Shown here: one piece after another, positions 35,601-56,406 of the stretch
Layout of the letters: the number at the start of each line of letters is the position of its first letter
Numbering within the stretch: the stretch's first letter is position 1
Assembly: GCA_023055425.1 (NCBI GenBank)
Contig: JALGPY010000005.1
Location: 8,643,501-8,707,500 of the forward strand
Direction of reading: 5' to 3'
From: Linanthus parryae
Taxonomy: Eukaryota > Streptophyta > Magnoliopsida > Ericales > Polemoniaceae
DNA: 64,000 nt
Notes under the pieces: model-generated
Databases searched by the model: none
What the model saw: the letters and a program-made list of their open reading frames with translations, nothing else
Told to the model about the DNA's origin: nothing
Translations under genes and position numbers: made by a program

Positions 35601-36485
35601 TGGTGTAGCGTAGATTAAACGGGTATGCCTGTGTGTAAGCACGCGGCAAAACGATTGAAGAGTAAACGAGAGAATCACGCAGAGACGACGAAGACCAAGA
35701 GAGAGAAGGAAGGAGAAACCCCTTCCCATGCCTCAGCTCACGAGCTCTGTCTGCCACCGAATATGGTGGATTACTTGTCTACTCTCCGTCCCACCACCAT
35801 TATTAGACGCTTCTCTCTCTCGCCCATCACGATTCCACGGTAATCCGATTTCTCCGCTTCATTCCTCTCCATTCAACCCTTTCTAGGGTTTCATTCTCGC
35901 ATTTCACCTCTTTGCATTGTATATGGATTATGCTTTTTCGAAGTTTTGATCCGTCGCATCGTCGTTGTCCTCGGTTAATGTATGTTCTAGATCTAATTCT
36001 TCATTTGATTCTGAATGCTGCATCATTCAATGTTTTCGCAATTTCACAGAATTATGAATTTTTTCCGCTATTGTTTCAATGCCATTAGAAGAGTAATTAA
36101 AGAGATTGATTATCATGCTAGTTATTGATGTGATGGTATGACTTGGATTAAAATTGTGCAATTTTTTGTTTTCCTTATTATTTTTGGTAGATTTAAAATT
36201 GATTTGATTCTGAATCCTGCATTATGCATTGTTCTCGTAATTACACGAATTAGGAACTTTCGCTTTGGTTTCATTGCCAATACAAGATAAAGAAGATTAA
36301 TTATCATGCTAATTATTGATGTGATATCATGTTTGAAATTTAAATTGTGATATTTTTTGTTTTCCTTATTATTTTGGTAGATATAGGAGGGCTTGGGAGA
36401 AATATTCCGAGGATTGAGAAGCGTTGAAAGCTTCTATGGTTGTCAGGGAGAGCAGTTTGGGATGCACATGGTGGCTTTTTGAGTG
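35601..36485 (+). other. 5' leader and probable leader intron of the NDR kinase gene
   Basis: A first untranslated exon probably ends at the donor ACG|GTAATCC near 35841. The acceptor TTTTGGTAG at 36372-36380 opens the second leader exon, which contains two uORFs. The intron carries two diverged copies of a roughly 190-bp segment, so a near-identical acceptor also exists at 36189-36190. Exon limits are inferred from splice consensus only. Confidence 0.5.
36001..36380. repeat. Diverged tandem duplication including the 3' splice site
   Basis: About 36001-36190 and 36195-36380 align along their length: TTTGATTCTGAAT near the start, ATTATCATGCTA in the middle, TTTTTGTTTTCCTTATTATTT and GGTAGAT at the end. 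The two acceptor AGs lie 190 bases apart. Confidence 0.75.

Positions 36486-36486
<1 letters not shown>
36436..36486 (+). promoter_or_regulatory. uORF1 of the NDR gene, ending on the main start codon
   Basis: This is a 16-codon frame (MVVRESSLGCTWWLFE) whose TGA shares its A with the main ATG, giving TGATG at 36484-36488. The arrangement would allow terminating ribosomes to restart at the kinase start. A second uORF of six codons lies inside it at 36462-36482. Confidence 0.6.
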
Positions 36487-47709
<11,223 letters not shown>

Positions 47710-48500
47710 ATATCACATGGAAACAGACAGAATGCGGGTGGCATAAGGTGCTTTTGGCCTGCAGAAATTAAGGTGTTACCCAGTTACGCACAACATTTCT
47801 CAAATTCTCTCTTATTGGTTGAGGATCAGTTTAGCTGCAGCTTATTATGTTGTGATCTGAATTCGCTTCTGAAAGCAAAGGGTGACACTGCTTTTAAGGT
47901 ATTTACTTTGCACATGTACCAAAGTTTTTAGTTTTTGTATAGGATGAAGATCCGTGGAAGGTTTTCTTCGTGATCAATCATCTGATGTACCTTTTATCTT
48001 CTTGTAATTACGAAATTGAAACACTTGCATTTACAACTATAACGTTCTGATGTATCCTCTTTGGGTTTTTGTATTGTTTGTTTGTGTTACTTGTACCGCA
48101 TACTAAAAGATTGTTGGTGGCAATTACTGACAATGATGAAGTGGGGAAAATGGTGTTCTTGGAAAAGACCGAAACCTTGATCCAGGCAGTACTGCTAGAT
48201 AAGTACTTAATCTGTTTCGCCAGAGTCTTACATGTGCGCTCTTCACCAACAAATTTAGTCGTTTCATATCGTTAGCTAATTTAGTTGGTCAAAGTGAACT
48301 GTTGAATCGTGCACAAGGAGAACGGATGTAGTATTACTTAGCAGGCTGCTTCCACGTCATTATAGTAGAAACACAAGCAGGCACATAACATGCGTATAAC
48401 GTAGGATTGCTGATGAAATCACAGCTGCTATGGTTGAGGTAACCTTGTCGGGCCTTGAACAAGATTGTCTCATTAATCGTGCGTCATTAGTGATGAAAAT
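47710..48500. other. NDR 3' untranslated region and start of intergenic sequence
   Basis: The NDR 3' UTR probably extends some 300 bases from the stop codon. No clear polyadenylation signal decides its end. No other gene is visible. Confidence 0.4.
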
Positions 48501-48509
48501 GTTGATTCT

Positions 48510-48595
48510 TTTTTTGGGATTACATCATATGATCGGGTTTGAACCCATGACATCATGCAAAATGCTCCGACACTTAGCTAGCACCTGTTTGCATG
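48510..48595 (-). mobile_element. tRNA-derived SINE-like head 1
   Basis: On the minus strand GCTAGCTAAGTG resembles an RNA polymerase III A box. About 25 bases later GGGTTCAAACCC is a near-perfect B box (48535-48546). The order and spacing match tRNA-derived SINE heads. No cloverleaf is evident, so a functional tRNA is unlikely. Confidence 0.5.
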
Positions 48596-48623
48596 AAAAT
48601 CTTGATATTAGAGTTTAAACAAT

Positions 48624-48658
48624 TACTATAGTTGAAAAAAAAAAATACTATAGTTGAA
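48624..48658. mobile_element. Poly(A)-only retroposition scar 4
   Basis: A 13-bp direct repeat (TACTATAGTTGAA at 48624 and 48646) flanks nine A and nothing else. Confidence 0.6.
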
Positions 48659-48699
48659 GTTACGTGACACAGTTTCTTCACCAACACAGTTTTTTTTAG

Positions 48700-48785
48700 A
48701 AATTGTTTTTGTTGTCAACCAAATTTAAACCTGGGATCTCATGCAGTGACTTCTAACGCTGTACTACTTGAGCTATCACCCTATT
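48700..48785 (-). mobile_element. tRNA-derived SINE-like head 2
   Basis: The minus strand has TAGCTCAAGTAGTAC as A-box-like and AGGTTTAAATTTGG as a decayed B-box-like sequence about 35 bases further on. It is independent of and more decayed than the one at 48510. Confidence 0.42.
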
Positions 48786-49850
48786 TGCACCAACACAGTT
48801 TTATGGATAATTCTAAACAGACATAATTTTGGACAAAATTTTAGACATAATTTCTACTTTTAGTGATTTTGATTATGTGTCAATGTTTCCAAAGTGTTTG
48901 GTATTTCCACAGTCGGGATTGATTTTACTACATTTGGAAATTATGTCTATGTTTATTTTTAAAATTATGTCCATATAGCGTTACTCCAGTTTTATGAACA
49001 GGCATTTACGAAACAAATTTTCATTAAAGTTTTCCACAATTGTGGGTTACGTATTATGGAGTAAATGCTTTATAATTGTTAATAATAAATTTGAAATATC
49101 ATTACCAAACCGACGTGTAAATGTTTGGCCATTAGCAACTTAACTTCTTCTCCCTGTGTTCATTATGCCGGCCTCGCTGTTTGGAACATAAAATAATTCA
49201 CTTTCCACCTACGAATTTTGTTTATGAGCTTACTGCTTGCTTACCGTTTCTTTCTTTTGGGTTTTCTTATGTGCTTCTACAACACATGCCGACGATGCCG
49301 TGGACGCTTACTCCTATTCCATTCAAGCGTGTAATAGCTGTGAATAAAGAACTGTATGTGTATTTCGATCGCATAACAACTACACACTGTAGATAGTAAA
49401 GGATGATATATTGTACATGGAAGCACAAGTTTAAGGCCAAAAATTACAAGTCACACAAGTAACTTCAATTTTGTTCGACCCTATATGCATATACATGCGG
49501 CCGACAACCGTGTATACTCTATATATAGGGTCATGGGGGCATTGCGCATATAACAAATTTGGATAACCAGGCGATAAAAAATACTTTTTAGATGAACACA
49601 TAGTTTTCTTATGTATACATAGATATGTGAAGATACCATAATTAGCCTGACTGATAAAAACACGTCATAATGAATGGTGTGGTGCTCTTATAGCGCACTA
49701 AAGTATCCCTAATTTCTTTGGTCATTCTTCTGGTCCTCCATATGTCAAATGAAACTCACTGTCAAACGTGGCCTGCACTCTTTCCTTATAATCTCCCACC
49801 ATAATCTAATCCCATTCCCTTCTCTCTCTTTAAATCAAAGAAAATCAAAG
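48786..49850. other. Intergenic region and GRAS gene promoter
   Basis: Unique-looking AT-rich sequence without a supported gene. A CTATATATAG palindrome at 49519-49528 could serve as TATA box, and CT-rich leader-like sequence (about 49818-49831) lies just before the start codon. Confidence 0.4.
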
Positions 49851-51455
49851 ATGAAAAGAGGGTTTCAACTAGCTCATGGTGCACTTGACCTAATCCAACC
49901 CTATGAGCAATGGGAGTACACTAGCAATGGTGTAAACCCTAACCCTTATTCCACTAGGTCAACTGCTGCAGAGAACACTAATTCCACAACCACGGAGAAA
50001 AATGAGCTCTCCATGTGGGTGGAACACATCACAAAACAACTCATAGAAGACTTGCCGGAATCCGCCGCCACAGCCGACAGCTTCCAAACTGACCACCACT
50101 CAACAACAATGGTGTATGACGAGGACAACAATGCCCTTCCGGATATTTCGGGTGAGTTTAGGCCCAAGAAAACATTGAAGAGATCATCAACCAATTGTGA
50201 AGTAGCAGTTGATCAAAATGGTGAGAAAACAGATGATGATCATGGATTGAGTTTGATGACACTTTTGATGGAGTGTGCAGTTGCAATCTCAGTTGACAAC
50301 CTTGGTGAAGCACACGAATTGCTCCTTGAGCTCACTCAAACAGCTTCACCCTATGGACCCTCTTGTGCTGAGAGGGTTGTGGCTTATTTCTCCAAAGCCA
50401 TGTCTTCTAGGGTTATCAACTCATGGCTAGGGTTTTGTAACCCTCTCAATATTAGCCACCACTCTATCCACTCTTCATTCCAAGTCTTCAACAACCTCTC
50501 CCCCTTCATCAAATTTGCACATTTCACCTCTAACCAAGCAATTCTAGAGGCGTTTCACTGCCGCGATAGGGTTCACATCATTGATCTTGATGTCATGCAA
50601 GGATTACAATGGCCAGCGCTCTTCCACATCCTCGCGACACGCTTAGAGGGCCCACCGGTCATCAGAATGACCGGAGTGGGGCCCTCGATAGAGCTTCTCA
50701 TCGAAACTGGCAAGCAGCTCTCGAGCTTTGCCAAGCGGTTAGGTCTCACTTTCGAATTCAACCCGATTGCTAAGAAATTTGGCCAATTAGACGACGTTTC
50801 GGCATTCCAAATCCTTCGCGGTGAAACCCTAGCGGTTCATTGGTTGCAGCACGCTCTTTATGACGCGACCGGACCAGATGATAGAGTGATGAGGCTACTC
50901 CAAGAGTTGTCACCTAGGGTGGTGACATTGGTGGAGCAAGACATAAGCCATGGAGGGTCATTCTTGGACAGGTTTGTGGGTTCTCTTCACTACTATTCCA
51001 CGATTTTCGACTCGCTCGGTGCTTTTTTAGCGAGCGACGACGTGTATAGACACCACGTGGAGCATTCGTTGCTGTATCGGGAGATTAACAATGTTTTGGC
51101 GATTGGCGGTCCGGCGAGGAGTGGGGAGGAGAAGTTGAGGAATTGGAGAGGTGAGCTTGGGAGGAGTGGTGGTGGTGGTGGTTTTGTGCAATTGCCAATG
51201 AGTGGGAATTCTATGGCTCAAGCACAGCTTATTTTGAATATGTTTCCTCCAAGCCATGGTTATAGCCTTGTGCAATGTGATGGGACTCTTAAGCTAGGTT
51301 GGAAGGAGACTAGCTTGTTCACTGCTTCTGCTTGGACTTCTCAAGCTGATAACTCTATATTAGAGTTATATTTCTTCTACGTTTGTGTACCGTTTTGTGT
51401 AGTTTCCGGGTTGAATATATTAGAAATACACTATGAACTTGAGGAAATTGGATAA
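49851..51455 (+). CDS. SCARECROW-like GRAS transcriptional regulator with LTR-encoded C terminus
   Basis: The single-exon frame starts at MKRGFQLAHGALD, preceded by a CT-rich leader. An upstream in-frame Met at 49749 would add 34 residues but looks like leader. From about residue 135 the GRAS domain shows LLMECAVAISVDNLGEA (LHRI), a VHIIDLDVMQGLQWPALFHI core (VHIID), the LHRII region, SPRVVTLVEQD (PFYRE region) and a C-terminal LKLGWKETSLFTASAW (SAW). The wording is closest to the SCARECROW/SCL23 branch, which patterns radial tissues and bundle sheath in other plants. Host sequence ends at base 51346 in SQA. The LTR starting at 51347 supplies the next 35 codons (DNSILELYFF onward) and the stop. 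The domain is essentially complete, so the protein could still work. The subgroup call is by recall. Confidence 0.85.
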   Translation: MKRGFQLAHGALDLIQPYEQWEYTSNGVNPNPYSTRSTAAENTNSTTTEKNELSMWVEHITKQLIEDLPESAATADSFQTDHHSTTMVYDEDNNALPDISGEFRPKKTLKRSSTNCEVAVDQNGEKTDDDHGLSLMTLLMECAVAISVDNLGEAHELLLELTQTASPYGPSCAERVVAYFSKAMSSRVINSWLGFCNPLNISHHSIHSSFQVFNNLSPFIKFAHFTSNQAILEAFHCRDRVHIIDLDVMQGLQWPALFHILATRLEGPPVIRMTGVGPSIELLIETGKQLSSFAKRLGLTFEFNPIAKKFGQLDDVSAFQILRGETLAVHWLQHALYDATGPDDRVMRLLQELSPRVVTLVEQDISHGGSFLDRFVGSLHYYSTIFDSLGAFLASDDVYRHHVEHSLLYREINNVLAIGGPARSGEEKLRNWRGELGRSGGGGGFVQLPMSGNSMAQAQLILNMFPPSHGYSLVQCDGTLKLGWKETSLFTASAWTSQADNSILELYFFYVCVPFCVVSGLNILEIHYELEEIG

Positions 51456-53203
51456 GTTTAGCTTTGAGTAATAAATTATTAATCCGGGCGTTTTTCACAT
51501 TATTTACATTTATTTTGTCACTTTTGATCGCACGGGGTGTTTTCGTGTTGTGTTGGACAGGAAACGGAGCTCATGGATCAAGAGGAGGAGGAAAACGAAC
51601 TTCGGAACATATGCGGAAGCTTGGGAGAGAAAGAAATTGGAAGAAAAGAGGACAAAGATGGAAAAAGGGGGTCAAAGTGTCATTTGAGAAAGTTTGAAGT
51701 GTAGGATCAAAAGTTGATCCTAGGATCAAAGCAGATCGCACGATCAACTTTAGTGATCGTACGATCTGCTAGGGGAGAACTCACTGATTTATAGGATCAA
51801 GTAGTTGATCCTACGATCAAGTAGCAGATCGCAGGATCAAAATTTCTGATCGCAGGATCAGACAAGAAGAACCCACGGTGAAAAATGAATGGACGGTGCA
51901 ATAGTGGGCTCAATGATGATGGGCCAATCATTGGGCTGCCAAGAAGATGATTAGTAATGATGGGCAGCAAATATTAGCAATCATTGGTTTTATAATGGGC
52001 CATAATCATTAGGCCATCATTACTAAATCATGTGGAGAGCATTATGAAAACAAACCCACGCACCATTACCTCAAAAATTCAGCCGGCAATTAATGGTTTC
52101 AATGGGGAAGTAATTAATACATTGGCTAATAATGATGAGGGCATTATTGCCAATCATTAAAAAGAAGTGATTACCAATCATGAGGATTGGTAGAGGAAGT
52201 AATTAATTTTCAACGGGGAGGAGAGCAGACCTACGAAAAGGCGATTTTTGGAGATGGTTTTTGGGAGACGCCATTGACGAAGCGCTGGAGCTCGGTTCAG
52301 AGATTCGACACGAATTCTTCGTTTGATTTCTTGACCCTCTCTATTTCTCCTTTATCATGAATTCCATCAACTCCTTTGTATTGTTTGTCTACTCTATGAG
52401 TAGCTAAACCTCTCTTGCTAGATAGTTTATGGAGAACTAGGGTTTTGTTTAGATTTTCCGGAATTGTGAATTGATTCATGTTTTGAACTTAAATTCTACG
52501 TATTGTTCTAGTTATTTGACAAGTTCTTGTTCTTAACTCTTAGTTTGTTTGGTTTGATCACCCAATACATGCTAGTTATCTAGGTTTGTTGCACGACAGT
52601 GAACATAACCCGGATTCGTGAAGAACTTTGTTGACATTCTTGTAGTTTCTTGAGACCGACAGGAGATAGAGACTTGAATGACCGTGTGTGGGTTGTTTCG
52701 GTTAGACTTAGTTAGGATTAGCGTAATCGGTGGACCGACAGGACCCGGTGAGCGAACCTGGCTAGCTGACTAGAACGTAACGGTAGACAGAGGTGGACCG
52801 ACAGGACCCGAAGTAGACCGTAACGTAGATTTGCGTGAGATCGACAGAAGATCGTAATGAGTGTGACCCGGTATAACTGGACATAGGTAGAGTGTTTCAA
52901 ATCATAATCCGAAAATATCTAAATACCCTAGGGACCCTAAAACTATCTAGTGTTCTCCATATTCGTTTTAATCAGAAAATAACAAAAACATTAGTTTAGT
53001 TTGTTTATTTAATTTCAGTCACTTGTTTGAGGGTGACGAACTCTTAAATCACAACTTTTTCTTACTGGTTACTTCAACTCTAAATTAACCGTTTAGCTAA
53101 ATAATCTAGAGACTGTCCCTGTGGGTTCGACAACCTGAGTTTAAATACTCTAACTTTATTACTTCGACCGTGCACTTGCGTATACACGTAAGAAATCGTG
53201 TCA
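51347..53203 (+). repeat. 5' LTR of the Athila-type element
   Basis: The LTR begins TGATAACTC and ends CGTGTCA. It contains a GATC palindrome cluster (51705-51859), a series of AATGAT/ATCATT repeats (about 51910-52170), and a direct repeat GGTGGACCGACAGGACCCG near 52730 and 52791. Its first 109 bases serve as the end of the GRAS reading frame. Confidence 0.92.
51705..51859. repeat. GATC-rich palindrome cluster in the LTR
   Basis: Fourteen GATC words fall in 155 bases, arranged as overlapping palindromes such as AGGATCAAAAGTTGATCCT and GGATCAAGTAGTTGATCC. The same block recurs at 58378-58532 in the second LTR. Confidence 0.85.
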
Positions 53204-53209
53204 AGTTTT

Positions 53210-53227
53210 TGGCGCCGTTGCCGGGGA
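53210..53227 (+). other. Primer-binding site (tRNA-Asp type)
   Basis: TGGCGCCGTTGCCGGGGA lies six bases (AGTTTT) after the LTR. Site and spacer are the same as in the minus-strand array, and a copy follows the second LTR at 59883-59900. Confidence 0.9.
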
Positions 53228-53341
53228 CAGCGGTAGATTGGTTAGTTAGAAATTAGTTTAGAGTTTTTTTTTGTTTTATTTTTCTTTTTGTTACTATCTT
53301 TTTACCTCACGGGTGTGCTAGTGTTGTTTTCTCAGGTAGCT

Positions 53342-55465
53342 ATGGCGGAGGGCCAAGGGCTGATAAGCCTCACAACGGAGCAGCTGCAAGCTATGGTAGC
53401 TTCAGCCGTAGAGAAAGCACTGGCGGCAACATCGAGACCGCACCCGACCTTAATGCCATATAACCGTTCTGGGAAAGCAATAATCCAGGCATTTGAGGCG
53501 GATCTTAGAGGAAGGGAGCCAGCAATTTTGGTTCCACCAATTCAGGCAGAAAGCTTCTGTCTAAAGCTGAGCACAATTCACTTCACTCAGGAACAGTGCA
53601 CATTTGCCGGTACATATGAGGAAGACCCACATGATTTCATTGGGAGATTTCAGAGCCATTGTGGGCTAATCCGATATAGTGGGGTCACATCTGAAGCGCT
53701 CAAACTGATGCTCTTTCCCCATTGCCTCAAGGGAGCTGCCATGGATTGGCTAGATTCATTGCCATCCAACTCAATCAAGACATGGGAAGACTGTGCCTCC
53801 CAGTTCATGAGTAAGTTCTTTCCCATCTCACGCATGATTCAGCTGCAGAACGAGATTTGGTCATTCAGGCAAAAGCAAAATGAATCCATGGTCAAAGCAT
53901 GGGAGCGTCTCAACTTCTTGCTACGCAAATGCCCCAACCATGGCATTGCAAAAAGCCATATTATACAGGTCTTCTATGATGCACTTGGAATGCTTGACAA
54001 AGACAAGATTGATAGAGAAGCTGGGGGCAGTTTCTTGTTCAAATGTGATGTTGACGGTGCATATGAGTTGATGAGACGTGTGGTTGAGCAAGAGGAAAGC
54101 TGGGAGTATGAGAACCAACAAAAAGAACCGATGAAGCATACCTCAGTGGCATATAGCACGGTTCAGGTGAATGCGGTAGAGGTAGTGCATGAAGAAAATC
54201 TGTCAGAGATGCATCAGCAGCAGCCAGTACCACCATTAGATTTGACCCAGATGACAGGGATAATAAAGACGATGGCTCAGCACATGACAGACATGTCCAC
54301 ACAGGTCAGCTCTGTAGCAATTGCACTTCAAGTTGCTCAAGCAGAAATAAAAGATCTAAAGGAACAACTTGAACAAAGGGCACTGGGTAGCATGGTTGAC
54401 ACATCTGAGGGACAGGCTCTAGCCATCACTACTCGTAGCGGTACTGCACTTAAGGACCCTCCCTATCCGAGTCATGCCAGAGCAGAAGTCTCAAAGGCAA
54501 AGGAACATGAAGTCTTCGATTCTAAGAAGACACCTGTCATGATCCCCCAATCAAAGGGCATGACTCACCAGGATGCAGAGAAATCTACTGAGGTACCACT
54601 TCCATCTCCTTCTTCTTCTCTAGAAATACCATTTCCATTACGTACTAGGAAGAAGAAGGACGATTCTGAGGAATACAGGCGCTTTCTAAACGTATTTTCA
54701 AAACTTCACATTAATATTCCATTGATTGAGGCACTTCAAAAGATGCCAAAATATGCAAGGTTTATTAAAGATGCAGTCCTTGGTAAGAAAGCGGTGGATG
54801 AATTTCAGAGAGTGAACTTAAATGAACAGGTTAGTTCATGTGTTTTGCATGGACTACCTAAGAAAAAGAAGGATCCAGGTAGTTTTGTCATTGAAGCTAC
54901 CTTGGGTGACGCCTACACGGGAAGGGCTCTCTGTGATCTGGGAGCGAGCGTGAATTTGATGCCGTTGTCGGTATTCAAAAAGCTAAGTGTGGGGGAGCCT
55001 CCAAGAACTTGTATCACTCTCCAATTTGCAGATAAATCGACCAAGAGAGCATGTGGGATGATAAAAGATGTGCTTGTGAGAGTTGGGAGCCTGATAATTC
55101 CAGCGGACTTTGTCATACTAGACATGCCAGCGGGAGATGTGCCTATCATTCTCGGCAGGCCATTCTTGGCGACTGGTCGTACTCTCATTGATGTAGAGAA
55201 TGGGGAGCTGATTATGAGGGTCAATGATGACATGGAGACGTTTCGGGTCTTCAAACCGACGCCCCAATACTCGTGGGAGTATCAGCCAGGGGTTCCATTT
55301 GCTGTACAAGTGAAGCGCCAAATCCCAGAGTTATCGCAAGGGGATCCACCTGATTATTGGGATAGGAACAAGCCATCAGCGGTGCATGCACATGAAGCAG
55401 TGCTTCAAATCCAACACAGGAAAGCTAAGCTGGAAGCGGCACAATGTGCCAGACCACCCTCGTGA
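53342..55465 (+). CDS. Athila-type gag-protease polyprotein
   Basis: The first ATG gives MAEGQGLISL and 707 residues; an open stretch of 18 codons precedes it without an ATG. Residues about 85-220 are the retrotransposon gag core (EEDPHDFIGRFQSHCGL, LKGAAMDWLDSLP, TWEDCASQFMSKFFP). Gag forms the particle that packages element RNA. No CCHC knuckle is seen. Around residue 525, LCDLGASVNLMP is the aspartic protease site in the DLG form common in Athila, followed by IILGRPFLATG. The frame then stops, and there is no polymerase or integrase. The protein may still supply particles or cleave polyproteins for related elements. Confidence 0.85.
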   Translation: MAEGQGLISLTTEQLQAMVASAVEKALAATSRPHPTLMPYNRSGKAIIQAFEADLRGREPAILVPPIQAESFCLKLSTIHFTQEQCTFAGTYEEDPHDFIGRFQSHCGLIRYSGVTSEALKLMLFPHCLKGAAMDWLDSLPSNSIKTWEDCASQFMSKFFPISRMIQLQNEIWSFRQKQNESMVKAWERLNFLLRKCPNHGIAKSHIIQVFYDALGMLDKDKIDREAGGSFLFKCDVDGAYELMRRVVEQEESWEYENQQKEPMKHTSVAYSTVQVNAVEVVHEENLSEMHQQQPVPPLDLTQMTGIIKTMAQHMTDMSTQVSSVAIALQVAQAEIKDLKEQLEQRALGSMVDTSEGQALAITTRSGTALKDPPYPSHARAEVSKAKEHEVFDSKKTPVMIPQSKGMTHQDAEKSTEVPLPSPSSSLEIPFPLRTRKKKDDSEEYRRFLNVFSKLHINIPLIEALQKMPKYARFIKDAVLGKKAVDEFQRVNLNEQVSSCVLHGLPKKKKDPGSFVIEATLGDAYTGRALCDLGASVNLMPLSVFKKLSVGEPPRTCITLQFADKSTKRACGMIKDVLVRVGSLIIPADFVILDMPAGDVPIILGRPFLATGRTLIDVENGELIMRVNDDMETFRVFKPTPQYSWEYQPGVPFAVQVKRQIPELSQGDPPDYWDRNKPSAVHAHEAVLQIQHRKAKLEAAQCARPPS

Positions 55466-56361
55466 GGTGGCAGAGGTAACATGGTCGGGCTGTCGACCTT
55501 AAATTACAAGCGCTTCTTGGGAGGCAACCCAATGTAGAGTAGGATATTATCTGTTTTCTTTTTATTTTAGTCTCCATAAATGGTTTTGAGAGGTGAGAGA
55601 GAGGGACTGATGAGTTGTCTAGTTTTGCAGGTAATGTTAGCGAAGAATCTACCCCAGTGTGCCATGGCACATTTGACCCACACGGGGACTCTTGACGGAG
55701 TTGGGGATTTTTCGTGCATTTTTGCAGGATGGAGCAGTCTACCCCGGTGTGCGAGGCACACACGACCTTAGGGGAGTTACATTGTAGCATGGTGTAGCTT
55801 GGGGATTGCTCAGATGATCGTCATCAGCGGGAAACTGTCAACGGTCCAATGGACCCCTTCTTGTTGTAGTTTCGCGGACACGGTGCCCATGTAGGTCCGG
55901 GCACCTCAGGTATCTCTTACTCTCTCAGTGTCTAAGTTTTGAGCTATACTTGTAAAAATCCACCGCCTACACATTTAAGCGAGGAGACCTCCAACTTTAT
56001 CTCTAAATTCGTTGAGGACAACGAAACGCTTAAGTGTGGGGGGGTTTGTGTATATTTTTGCTAGCCATGTCTGTTTTGCATAGCCTTGTTACATGTAGAT
56101 TGTGTTAGTATTGTGAGTAGTGTGGTTAGTAGTGTGTTTATGGTTAGTAGTGCGTTTATTACATTGCGTATTGTGTTAGATTGTGTTAGTATTGTGAGTA
56201 GTGTGGTTAGTAGTGTGTTTATGGTTAGTAGTGCGTTTATTACATTGCGTATTGTGTTAGATTGTGTATGTTATGAATTTTGTTAACACTTTTACTTTAT
56301 TGAGTCCCCTACCAAATCGTGTGATTAGTCGAGTTGGCCATTGCATATAGAGTCTAGGAAA

Positions 56362-56406
<45 letters not shown>

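Noticed and set aside
48510..48785. Functional tRNA genes
   Set aside because: Only A-box and B-box-like words are present and paired stems cannot be formed convincingly; SINE heads fit better.
49749..49850. Upstream in-frame Met as GRAS start
   Set aside because: The added residues resemble translated CT-rich leader, while MKRGFQ directly follows a leader-like stretch. It cannot be fully excluded.
56086..56286. A short valine/serine-rich protein with two repeats
   Set aside because: It is an open frame through an 81-bp tandem repeat in the non-coding part of the Athila element.
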